DNA of 5,263 bases from an uncultured Clostridia bacterium (GCA_947302865.1 CAMYWS010000102.1:1-5263), one strand, 5' to 3'. Positions 1 to 5,113 are shown, numbered from the stretch's first letter. Notes: generated by a model from the letters alone, not told the origin. Program-made: numbers and translations.

Positions 1-1
1 C

Positions 2-250
2 GAGGCACATCATGTTGCCTATACCGATGACGGCCATAAGGACGAGGCCATCGAGAGTGTCGAGACCGAGGCCGAGTGGAACGACAAAGTTAGCGAGGTC
101 ATGCCTTACAACTATGGTGAGCCCGTACTGGACAGCGTTGATCCCGAGAACGGCGTCAGATTGAAATTTGAGATCTATGGCGTCCGTCACACAACCAATG
201 GAGAAGAGCAGAAGTCGGCAACCACAAAGCAGACAATTGTGTTGAAGTAG
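2..250 (+). CDS. C-terminal part of an unrecognised protein (start outside window)
   Basis: A reading frame is open from the left edge to a TAG at 248-250, giving 82 residues with no need for an internal start, so this is the 3' end of a longer gene. Codon choice (many GAG, GTC, GAC, GGC, AAC) looks coding, and the other two forward frames hit stops early. The fragment is acidic in its first half (EAIESVETEAEW) and then has a beta-rich tail (GVRLKFEIYGVRH, QTIVLK) typical of the edge of a beta-sandwich or secreted domain. No catalytic motif, membrane segment or sorting signal is visible and I do not recognise the family. It converges on the sugar symporter gene, with the shared terminator at 365-390 lying 115 nt downstream. 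Confidence 0.6.
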   Translation, partial: EAHHVAYTDDGHKDEAIESVETEAEWNDKVSEVMPYNYGEPVLDSVDPENGVRLKFEIYGVRHTTNGEEQKSATTKQTIVLK

Positions 251-283
251 TGTGGACGTCAAGGAGACAGTTCTCTTGGCAAC

Positions 284-309
284 GTATCATGCTTGTCACA
301 CGATGATAC
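284..309. repeat. Inverted repeat after the rightward gene
   Basis: A perfect 7-bp stem, GTATCAT at 284-290 with ATGATAC at 303-309, encloses a 12-nt loop. It lies 33 nt past the stop of the rightward gene. There is no T-run after it on either strand, so I do not call it a terminator. It could be an mRNA 3'-end structure or part of the repeat that follows at 312. Confidence 0.45.
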
Positions 310-311
310 TT

Positions 312-339
312 GTAGGGGGCGTCGACCCCGACGCCCCGC
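312..339. repeat. GTAGGGG-type palindromic intergenic element, copy 1
   Basis: After TGTAGG comes a perfect 9-bp stem: GGGGCGTCG at 316-324 pairs with CGACGCCCC at 329-337 around the loop ACCC. The form GTAGGGG, palindrome, CGC matches a style of dispersed intergenic palindrome I recall from gut Clostridia (from memory, not searched). A second, shorter palindrome with the same GTAGG lead is at 5090-5113, and the window ends inside a third GTAGGGG at 5257-5263. There is no coding content. Confidence 0.6.
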
Positions 340-358
340 ATGCATTTCGTTTGCAGCG

Positions 359-400
359 AAAAAACGCTCCCGACTTTCCGGTCGGGAGCGCGTTCTTTTT
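359..400. terminator. Bidirectional intrinsic terminator between convergent genes
   Basis: A perfect 10-bp G+C-rich stem, CGCTCCCGAC at 365-374 with GTCGGGAGCG at 381-390, closes a 6-nt loop. On the minus strand it is followed directly by six U (the A-run 359-364) and lies 15 nt after the symporter stop. On the plus strand it is followed by CGTTCTTTTT (391-400), a slightly weaker U-tract serving the gene that ends at 250. Its placement between two converging genes fits a shared terminator. Confidence 0.92.
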
Positions 401-405
401 GAGCA

Positions 406-1887
406 TCAGATATCGATCTGTTTGTTCTCGTAGGATTCTTTGAGGGTCTGTTCCTTCTGCTCCTGCAATATTGCGACTCTGCGCTTCGAAAGCGGATACA
501 CGACGAACAGCAGGATCGCCATGATCCCGAACAGCACGGCGGGGATCAGCGTTGCGAGATCGTACATGATTTTGAGGTTCTCCGGCGTCTGCACCGCGCC
601 CTTTTCATAACGGTAGTGCATGCCTAAAAGCGCGCCGTTGACGCAGATCGCGGACAGCACCTGACCGAGTTTCCGGAAGAAATTGAATACCGAGTACGCT
701 GTGCCGGTGTCGCGGCTGCCGGTCTTTACCTCGATGTCGTCGGTCGAGTCGGTCACCATCGCCCAAAGCTGCATGACGAGCGTCGTCAGCCCGCAGCCGC
801 TGATAAAGTTCATGATGAGGAAGATCCACATGAGCTTTCCGGGCGCCATGCCGCGGAGGAAGAACAGCAGCAGATTGCTCAGCGCGGCGAGCGTCAACCC
901 TACGGCGGTGACCTCCTTTTTGCCGATCTTCCGCGCCATTTTGGGCAGGAAGAACATGAAGATCAGCATCGGCGAGTATGTGCACGCCTGCGTCGCAAGG
1001 TTCATCCAGTTCGCGTGGAAATAGTCGTCAAAGAGGTACGTGTAGAAGCTCTGCGTAAACATCTGCCCCGATAAAAGCAGCATCGAAACGAGCGAGATCG
1101 CCACGAACGACCGGTTTTTGAACAGCAGCGCGATCGCTTTTTTCGTTGCGCCCTTTTCCTTCGGCTGCGGTTTCGTCTTGACACGCTCTTTGTTCATCGT
1201 GTAGGCAAGGATCAGCAGCGCCGCCGAAACGACAGCCATGATGATGACGCCCGTGATGACCGGACGGTACTGCATATCGGTCAGCGCGCGGCCGTTTTCG
1301 CCCAATACGATGTTGCCCGTCGCGTCCGTGCGCTTAGCGTAGGCAAAGCTTGCGATGAGAAGCACCGGGATCGAGCCGAGCGCCGCGCCGATCGAACGGA
1401 ACACGGAGAGCTTGCTGCGCTCCTTATCGTCGGTCGTGACGACGGACGCCAGCGAACCGTAGGGGATCTGCAGCATCGTGTACACCATGCCGAAAGCAAC
1501 GTAGGTCACGGTTGCGAAGATGCAGGTGAAGACCGTCGATCCGGGCTCGCCCATGTTCGGGAGCTTTACAAACATCAGCACGCCCGTGATCGCAAGCGGG
1601 ATTGCGGCATACAGCACCCACGGACGGTAACGTCCGCTCTTTTTCGGTTTCGCCGTGTCCGCGATGCGGCCCATGATCGGGTCGTTGATCGCGTCCCAGA
1701 TGCGCGCGCCGATGAACATCAGCATGATGAACAACGGGCTCAGATGCAGGATATCGGTGTAATACTTCTGCAAAAGCGTCGTGACAAGACTGAAAATGAG
1801 ACACCCCGCGACATCGATCAGCGCATAGCCGACGTAATCCTTGAGCTTCAATCCGCTCGTGCGGGCGATATACGCATGTTGTTCCAT
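406..1887 (-). CDS. GPH-family (MelB-like) cation:sugar symporter
   Basis: This 493-residue protein has the length and about 12 hydrophobic segments expected of glycoside-pentoside-hexuronide:cation symporters, a branch of the major facilitator fold in the cytoplasmic membrane. The family signature is clear: WDAINDPIMG at 64-73, with D65 and D69 corresponding to the MelB cation-site aspartates, then GRYRPW at 85-90. D25 in the first helix corresponds to MelB D19. The C-terminal half has the usual DDIEVKTGSRDTG region (383-395) and K407 in FRKLG. A cytoplasmic charged loop at about 232-250 separates the two six-helix halves. The start is supported by GGAGGGG shortly upstream of the ATG and by a promoter at 1918-1946. 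No glycosidase lies beside it, so the substrate (an oligosaccharide, glycoside or hexuronide) cannot be named. Family assignment is strong; substrate is unknown. Confidence 0.93.
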   Translation of the reverse strand: MEQHAYIARTSGLKLKDYVGYALIDVAGCLIFSLVTTLLQKYYTDILHLSPLFIMLMFIGARIWDAINDPIMGRIADTAKPKKSGRYRPWVLYAAIPLAITGVLMFVKLPNMGEPGSTVFTCIFATVTYVAFGMVYTMLQIPYGSLASVVTTDDKERSKLSVFRSIGAALGSIPVLLIASFAYAKRTDATGNIVLGENGRALTDMQYRPVITGVIIMAVVSAALLILAYTMNKERVKTKPQPKEKGATKKAIALLFKNRSFVAISLVSMLLLSGQMFTQSFYTYLFDDYFHANWMNLATQACTYSPMLIFMFFLPKMARKIGKKEVTAVGLTLAALSNLLLFFLRGMAPGKLMWIFLIMNFISGCGLTTLVMQLWAMVTDSTDDIEVKTGSRDTGTAYSVFNFFRKLGQVLSAICVNGALLGMHYRYEKGAVQTPENLKIMYDLATLIPAVLFGIMAILLFVVYPLSKRRVAILQEQKEQTLKESYENKQIDI

Positions 1888-1917
1888 GATCCCCTCCGTA
1901 TCGTTCTTTTCTGTTTC

Positions 1918-1946
1918 AGTATAGCACGGATCGCGCCGGTCGGCAA
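1918..1946 (-). promoter_or_regulatory. Promoter of the GPH symporter gene
   Basis: On the minus strand, -35 TTGCCG (1941-1946), a 17-nt spacer and -10 TATACT (1918-1923) preceded by TGC form an extended -10 promoter. Transcription would start near 1911, giving a leader of about 24 nt with the ribosome binding site. It begins only 11 nt past the stop of the DUF296 gene, so the symporter can be expressed independently of it. Confidence 0.7.
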
Positions 1947-1956
1947 CGCCCGCCCG

Positions 1957-2376
1957 CTAAAAGTGCAAAAGATTGATGCCGGTTTCGGGATCGGGGCTGC
2001 GGCCGACCGCACCGTTGATCACACGGATCACCATCTCGCAGGTCGCGGAAACGACCGCGCGGTTCAGGTGTCCGCCGACCACGGCGCAGTCCCTGTTTCC
2101 CGCGCTCAGATGCAGATGCTGATAAAACGCGCCGTCCTTTTCGGTGATCGTACCGACAAGCGACACGATCTCGTGCGGACCCGTGAAGGTCTTTGAATCG
2201 TACCGCTTTGCGTCGACGTCGTACACGCCGACCGTAAAATCGTCCGTCGCGCCGAGCGCGGAGATCTCCGCAAGGCGCACGTGTTCCCGTTCCGCGACCG
2301 TTTTCAGAGTTTCGATGATCTCCTCGCCGCGGTCGATGCGCAGAACGATCGTGTCGTTGAATCTCCTGTAATCCAT
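1957..2376 (-). CDS. PPC/DUF296 domain protein (PCC domain, putative DNA-binding)
   Basis: The 139-residue protein is essentially a single PPC (DUF296) domain. It starts with the usual strand and helix around RGEEIIETLKTVAE (16-29), continues with a LAEISALGATDDFTVGVYD core (35-53), the HEIVSLVGTI strand (68-77), and the family's metal-site histidines in QHLHLS (H87, H89) and GGHL (H103), then ATCEMVI (111-117). In plants this domain is joined to AT-hooks; the stand-alone bacterial form is a small trimer of poorly known role, often called a DNA-binding protein without proof. A perfect AGGAGG (2382-2387) lies 5 nt before the ATG. Upstream are 305 bp of repeats, in which I find no convincing promoter, so either read-through from the beta-propeller gene or a weak promoter must drive it. 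Confidence 0.9.
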   Translation of the reverse strand: MDYRRFNDTIVLRIDRGEEIIETLKTVAEREHVRLAEISALGATDDFTVGVYDVDAKRYDSKTFTGPHEIVSLVGTITEKDGAFYQHLHLSAGNRDCAVVGGHLNRAVVSATCEMVIRVINGAVGRSPDPETGINLLHF

Positions 2377-2420
2377 GTTTTCCTCCTATTCTTCATGCGC
2401 CGCAGGCGCAATTCATCTCT

Positions 2421-2463
2421 CCTTTCGTCACCTTGCGGTGACGCCTTCCTCATCAGAGAAAGG
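2421..2463 (+). repeat. Paired-hairpin intergenic element, copy A (degenerate)
   Basis: A first hairpin, CGTCACC (2426-2432) with GGTGACG (2437-2443), is followed at once by a second, CCTTCCTC (2444-2451) with GAGAAAGG (2456-2463), containing one C-A mismatch. An alternative outer pairing CCTTTC (2421-2426) with GAAAGG (2458-2463) is also possible. This is the same two-hairpin order as the copies at 2485-2528, 2611-2665 and 5190-5242. Confidence 0.5.
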
Positions 2464-2484
2464 TCGGCGTTGGCGCAATTTTGG

Positions 2485-2528
2485 AGCTCCCCTTGTGAGG
2501 GGAGCTGGCGGCAAAGCCGACTGAGGGG
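2485..2528 (-). repeat. Paired-hairpin intergenic element, copy B (inverted)
   Basis: AGCTCCCCT (2485-2493) pairs perfectly with AGGGGAGCT (2498-2506), then the small hairpin CGGC/GCCG (2509-2519), then ACTGAGGGG. Read on the minus strand it becomes CCCCTCAGT, small hairpin, large hairpin, the same order as the copies at 2611 and 5190. I recall sequences of this type from many gut Clostridia gaps, but have not searched. Confidence 0.65.
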
Positions 2529-2580
2529 TAGTCCATGTGCGTAGCACAATTCACGACGGCTATGCGTCAATTCATTCATC

Positions 2581-2606
2581 CGCAAAAAGCGTCCCGCTTT
2601 TCTGCG
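2581..2606. repeat. Hairpin with one bulge in the repeat-rich gap
   Basis: CGCA (2581-2584) and AAAAGC (2585-2590) pair with GCTTTT (2596-2601) and TGCG (2603-2606), leaving one bulged C at 2602 and a 5-nt loop. No T-run follows on either strand outside the stem, so it is not a standard terminator. Confidence 0.5.
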
Positions 2607-2610
2607 TGTC

Positions 2611-2665
2611 CCCCTCATCCGGCTCCGCTCACGCTTCGCCACCTTCCCCACCCAAGGGGGAAGGC
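2611..2665 (+). repeat. Paired-hairpin intergenic element, copy C
   Basis: The lead CCCCTCATCC (2611-2620) is followed by a GC-rich stretch and then a perfect 8-bp hairpin, CCTTCCCC (2642-2649) with GGGGAAGG (2657-2664). It lies 17 nt beyond the stop of the beta-propeller gene on the minus strand. On that strand no U-run follows, so termination there is not supported; on the plus strand CTTTTGG follows, which is too short to count. Confidence 0.6.
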
Positions 2666-2677
2666 TTTTGGTTTGAG

Positions 2678-2692
2678 CAATTCACCGCGCGG
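2678..2692. repeat. CAATTCA heptamer plus palindrome at a gene end
   Basis: CAATTCA (2678-2684) abuts the 8-bp palindrome CCGCGCGG (2685-2692). On the minus strand TGAATTG provides the TGA stop of the beta-propeller gene, and the palindrome encodes its last residues. Confidence 0.5.
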
Positions 2693-3479
2693 GCGATCCA
2701 TACGCTTCGTAGAGCTCTTTGATCGAGACCGGGCGAACCGCGTTCCGGTCCATGGGCGGCAGCAGCCTTTTGAGCGAATCGCTCGATAGTTTGTGTTCTG
2801 CCGCAAGCGAAAGGATCGGTTCGATATCCCGGATCGCAAAATTGAACCGGCTTGCCTTCTCCGTAAAACCGGCGCGCTCCCAATCCTTGAATCCGGATAA
2901 ACGGTCGTAATCCGCTTTGGAGATCGTGCGGGGGTCTGCGATCTTGTGCGCGCTCTCGTCAAGGATCGCAATGAACCTGTGATCGGGAAAGCCCTTCTCC
3001 GGATCGTGCATGAAGCCGAGAAGGTACGGGACGCCGGTTTCGGGATCGATCTCGATATCCGCAAGGACCATGTTGACGTCGTCCGCAAACAGCGTGCAGA
3101 TTTTCGTGAACCCCTCGGTTTCAAAGATACAGAGCTGCGTGCGCAGGCTCGTTTTGACGCGCTCGATGTTGTAGAACCGCGTCCCGTCGGGAGAGAACGC
3201 AAAGCCGTCGTCCTGACAGCCGTTGAACGCCATGCGGTGCCGTTTCAGCAGGGTCATGGAATCCAGATCGTAGAAGCCGAGCGCGTTTCCGGTCGACTTG
3301 ACCGCGATGATATTCCGACCCGGCATAAACGCGGCATGATAGGCGTACGGAAAATCCCGGAACCTGCCGCGCTCGTTTCCGTCGCGGTCAAAGACGTACA
3401 CCGTCGCTCCGCTGCAGCCGACGCGATAGGTCCCGTTGTCATAGAATCCGACGAATGCGTCCCGTTCGGGCTTTTTCAT
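2682..3479 (-). CDS. Unassigned cytoplasmic beta-propeller-like protein
   Basis: The 265-residue product has no signal peptide or membrane segment. It shows a series of short beta-strand units with propeller-like turns: VGFYDNGTYRVGCSGATVYVFDRDGNERG (10-38), IIAVKSTGNALGFYDLDSMTLLK (57-79), DGFAFSPDGTRFYNIE (91-106), LCIFETEGFTKICTLF (116-131), DIEIDPETGVPYLLGF (141-156) and HRFIAILDESAHKIADP (167-183). FSPDGTRFY is typical of WD40/YVTN-like blades. Perhaps five blades are visible, fewer than in most complete propellers, followed by a mostly helical tail (about 186-262). No enzymatic motif is recognisable. The ATG at 3479 is chosen because a perfect AGGAGG (3485-3490) lies 5 nt upstream; an in-frame ATG further up would place this site inside the gene. 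It has its own candidate promoter, and its stop lies in a repeat heptamer. Confidence 0.85.
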   Translation of the reverse strand: MKKPERDAFVGFYDNGTYRVGCSGATVYVFDRDGNERGRFRDFPYAYHAAFMPGRNIIAVKSTGNALGFYDLDSMTLLKRHRMAFNGCQDDGFAFSPDGTRFYNIERVKTSLRTQLCIFETEGFTKICTLFADDVNMVLADIEIDPETGVPYLLGFMHDPEKGFPDHRFIAILDESAHKIADPRTISKADYDRLSGFKDWERAGFTEKASRFNFAIRDIEPILSLAAEHKLSSDSLKRLLPPMDRNAVRPVSIKELYEAYGSPAR

Positions 3480-3501
3480 AGCAGCCTCCTGTTTTTCTTG
3501 T

Positions 3502-3528
3502 ATCATACCCGCTCCGTATGCGGGGCAA
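3502..3528 (-). promoter_or_regulatory. Candidate promoter of the beta-propeller gene
   Basis: On the minus strand TATGAT (3502-3507) is a good -10, the same hexamer as in the transporter promoter. The best -35 is TTGCCC (3523-3528), but the spacer is only 15 nt; at 17 nt the hexamer is CATTGC, which is poor. The spacer holds the inverted repeat CCCGC (3508-3512) and GCGGG (3520-3524), which could be a repressor site. No regulator gene is nearby. Confidence 0.4.
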
Positions 3529-3534
3529 TGAATA

Positions 3535-3588
3535 GCGCGATGCGCATGAATTGACCTGACGGTCATGAATTGGCTTCTCCGTGAATTG
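3535..3588. repeat. TGAATTG heptamer array alternating with small hairpins
   Basis: Three exact TGAATTG heptamers start at 3547, 3566 and 3582. A GCGC/GCGC hairpin (3535-3545) precedes the first and a TGACC/GGTCA hairpin (3552-3565) sits between the first and second. The array fills the short gap between the reductase stop and the promoter of the next gene. It has the opposite orientation to the CAATTCA copies at 2409-2684. Confidence 0.55.
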
Positions 3589-3604
3589 ACGCTTCGAGGC
3601 ATTC

Positions 3605-4252
3605 TCACCAGATGAAATTTGATTTCAGCATTTCGCCGTTGTCGATGAGGATATCCTCGCCGGTGATCGAGCGGTTTTCGACCGTCAGCATGTAGCTTAG
3701 CGCCGCGACTTCTTCGGGCGAAGCCCATTTGTTGAGCAGCGTTTCGTTTTTTACGGCGGAATACAGCGCTTCGCTTTCGAGAATATGCGCGTTTGCGGGC
3801 GTGACGACGCCGCCGGGGGAGATGCTGTTCACCGTGATCCCGCGCGGTCCGAGCGCGTTTGCAAGGTATTTCATGTAGCCCACGATCCCGGCTTTGCTCG
3901 CGACGTAATAGGGGAACTCCGCGCCGTTGCGCGCCGAAGCGGACGCGATGAACAGGATCGAGCGGAGCGCCGGCGCGTCGAGGAACCGCTCCGTCAGGCG
4001 GATCGTACCGACAAGGTTCACGCCGATCGCGTCGGCTTCGTCGAGCGTACCCGCGTTGTTGACGAGAATCTTCGGGTCGGGGAGGTCGAGCGGGGAATTG
4101 TCGCGGATATCGCGGACAATGTGCGTATAGTGTTCGTTCTCGATCGCGGCAGGGCGGAGATCCAGACCGAAGACGGCGTGCCCTTCGGCTAAAAACTTCT
4201 CCGCGATTGCCTTGCCGATGCCGCGGGACGTTCCGGTGACGAGAATGTTCAT
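3605..4252 (-). CDS. Short-chain dehydrogenase/reductase (SDR), classical type
   Basis: This is a cytoplasmic Rossmann-fold oxidoreductase of 215 residues, short for a classical SDR (about 250). The cofactor loop TGTSRGIG is at 6-13 and NNAG at 65-68. The catalytic set is complete: N79 in VNLVG, a serine at about S104 in FIASAS, and Y116 with K120 in YVASK. PG at 146-147 follows as usual. The acidic D31 at the end of the second strand (GLDLR) suggests preference for NAD(H), though R33 nearby leaves NADP possible. The substrate is unknown; annotation as FabG-like would go beyond the evidence. The shortness comes from few residues between strands 2 and 4. AAGGAGA (4259-4265) lies 6 nt before the ATG, and that ATG overlaps the transporter stop by 4 nt (ATGA), so the two genes are almost certainly cotranscribed and translationally coupled, which puts it downstream of the preQ1 riboswitch candidate. 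Confidence 0.93.
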   Translation of the reverse strand: MNILVTGTSRGIGKAIAEKFLAEGHAVFGLDLRPAAIENEHYTHIVRDIRDNSPLDLPDPKILVNNAGTLDEADAIGVNLVGTIRLTERFLDAPALRSILFIASASARNGAEFPYYVASKAGIVGYMKYLANALGPRGITVNSISPGGVVTPANAHILESEALYSAVKNETLLNKWASPEEVAALSYMLTVENRSITGEDILIDNGEMLKSNFIW

Positions 4253-4965
4253 GCGATCTCTCCTTTCGATTCGGCGCTCTGCCGCGCCTTGATGCGCCGA
4301 GAGATGCGGTAGCCGAGCGGCGAGAAAACAATCTCAAACAGCAGCTCGGCGATCGCGCCGGTCACCGCGCAGGTGAAGCACTGCAGCATGGTCCAACCGA
4401 AAAAGATGCGGCTCACGAGCAGCGCAAAGACGAGGTTGTCGACGAACTGTCCGATGAACGTGGACACATACGAGCGCAGCGCGAACCGCCCGAAGCCCTC
4501 CTGACTTTTGAGCAGTCTGCCGACGCCGTAGTTCAGAAAATTGTTGACAAACGCCGACGTGATGAACGCGACCGAGCTTCCGAGGATGATGAACCACGTG
4601 CCGCCGAAGGTGTTGTCGAGCGCGGCGTTGACGACTTGTTCGCTGCCTTCGACGAAGCTCTCGCCCCAAACGCCCGGAATACGGCTTGCGGCAAAGAAGA
4701 TCCCCGCCATGAAAAGGTTTAACAGCAGCGCAAAGACCGAAAACAGCGTCGCCGCGCGCGGACCGTAACAGTGCGTGAGGATATCCATGGTGAGAAACGC
4801 CATCCATGAGAGCAAAAATCCGGCGTCGAGCGCAAGCCAGCTGCGGTTGACGATGCTCTTGTTCGCAAGAAGATTCATACCGACGACGGACAGCACGGTC
4901 AGCGTCAGCAAAAGAGGGGGAACGGTCTTCAGCATTTCGCGAAATTCGGAAACGGTTTTTTTCAT
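4249..4965 (-). CDS. yhhQ: Queuosine precursor transporter, YhhQ/VUT family
   Basis: The 238-residue protein has six hydrophobic segments (about 16-34, 45-62, 74-93, 123-145, 167-186, 192-213), as expected of the VUT/COG1738 family that imports the queuosine precursors preQ0 or preQ1. Family motifs are NLLANK (31-36), DILTHCYGPRAA (61-72, the D..T..YG..A pattern) and RSYVSTFIGQFVDNLVF (164-180). A long extracytoplasmic stretch lies at about 94-122. The start is not certain. ATG 4965 lies 13 nt after AAGGAG (4979-4984), which is wide, whereas an in-frame TTG at 4974 is 4 nt after it and would add three residues (start, F, P). Starts further upstream would run through the riboswitch and promoter and are rejected. 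The preQ1-I riboswitch candidate upstream independently supports the assignment, and the SDR follows with an ATGA overlap. Whether it carries preQ0, preQ1 or queuine cannot be seen. Confidence 0.9.
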   Translation of the reverse strand: MKKTVSEFREMLKTVPPLLLTLTVLSVVGMNLLANKSIVNRSWLALDAGFLLSWMAFLTMDILTHCYGPRAATLFSVFALLLNLFMAGIFFAASRIPGVWGESFVEGSEQVVNAALDNTFGGTWFIILGSSVAFITSAFVNNFLNYGVGRLLKSQEGFGRFALRSYVSTFIGQFVDNLVFALLVSRIFFGWTMLQCFTCAVTGAIAELLFEIVFSPLGYRISRRIKARQSAESKGEIA

Positions 4966-4978
4966 CGGAAACAAAAAA

Positions 4979-5016
4979 CTCCTTGTTTTTTTACGGTGGT
5001 TACCAAGAGACACCGT
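4979..5016 (-). promoter_or_regulatory. preQ1-I riboswitch candidate controlling the transporter
   Basis: On the minus strand P1 is ACGGTG (5011-5016) with CACCGT (4993-4998), a perfect 6-bp stem around a 12-nt loop (TCTCTTGGTAAC). The tail A7-C-AAGGAG follows (4979-4992). Loop CUUG (5004-5007) can pair with tail CAAG (4982-4985), giving the H-type pseudoknot of preQ1 class I. The loop ending GUAAC and the tail ACAAGG resemble the Thermoanaerobacter tengcongensis example, and the stem, loop and tail lengths match the Bacillus subtilis one (both from memory). The pseudoknot takes in the Shine-Dalgarno AAGG, so ligand binding should block translation. The gene controlled is a queuosine-precursor transporter, the known type of target. 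A covariance search was not possible. Confidence 0.85.
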
Positions 5017-5041
5017 TTGCGTCCGCCTCGGGACGAATTGC

Positions 5042-5070
5042 ATCATATCACAGGACGCGGGAAAATGCAA
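5042..5070 (-). promoter_or_regulatory. Promoter of the transporter-SDR operon
   Basis: On the minus strand, -35 TTGCAT (5065-5070), a 17-nt spacer and -10 TATGAT (5042-5047) preceded by TGA form an extended -10 promoter. The start near 5035 would place the whole riboswitch in the leader and give a 5' UTR of about 70 nt. Confidence 0.75.
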
Positions 5071-5089
5071 GTACGGACGATGGTACGCG

Positions 5090-5113
5090 GTAGGCGACGC
5101 AACGCGTCGCCGC
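5090..5113. repeat. GTAGG-type palindrome, copy 2 (shorter form)
   Basis: After GTA, a perfect 8-bp stem GGCGACGC (5093-5100) pairs with GCGTCGCC (5104-5111) around AAC, followed by CGCGCG. The layout (GTAGG lead, GC palindrome, CGC tail) parallels the element at 312-339, but the stem sequence differs. It lies 20 bp upstream of the transporter promoter. Confidence 0.5.

Larger units (their letters stand above)
2377..2681. other. Gene-free gap packed with small palindromic repeats
   Basis: This 305-bp gap has no credible gene. Reading rightward it holds a hairpin TGCGCC/GGCGCA (2396-2410), a paired-hairpin element (2421-2463), an inverted paired-hairpin element (2485-2528), a hairpin TGTGC/GCACA (2536-2548), two CAATTCA heptamers (2547, 2568), a long hairpin (2581-2606) and another paired-hairpin element (2611-2665). 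Another CAATTCA starts at 2409 and another at 2678. Short frames across it are low-complexity translations of the repeats. Confidence 0.8.

Noticed and set aside
1744..2196. A 150-residue rightward frame
   Set aside because: It runs antisense across the symporter start, its promoter and the DUF296 gene, all of which are well supported.
2642..2664. Terminator for the beta-propeller gene
   Set aside because: The hairpin is strong, but on the minus strand no U-run follows it, so it is kept only as part of a repeat.
2946..3554. A 202-residue rightward frame
   Set aside because: It is antisense to the beta-propeller gene, lacks family features, and arises from the high-GC codon bias.
3547..3588. 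CRISPR-like array of TGAATTG units
   Set aside because: Units are only 7 bp, spacing is 19 then 16, and the material between includes self-complementary hairpins; no cas genes are present.
2682..4337. A single 551-residue leftward frame through the beta-propeller gene and beyond
   Set aside because: Its upstream half is an arginine-rich out-of-frame reading of the SDR gene. The true gene starts at 3479, where AGGAGG sits 5 nt upstream.
4249..5070. A 35-residue longer N terminus for the transporter
   Set aside because: It would translate the -10 box and the riboswitch, and has no ribosome binding site.
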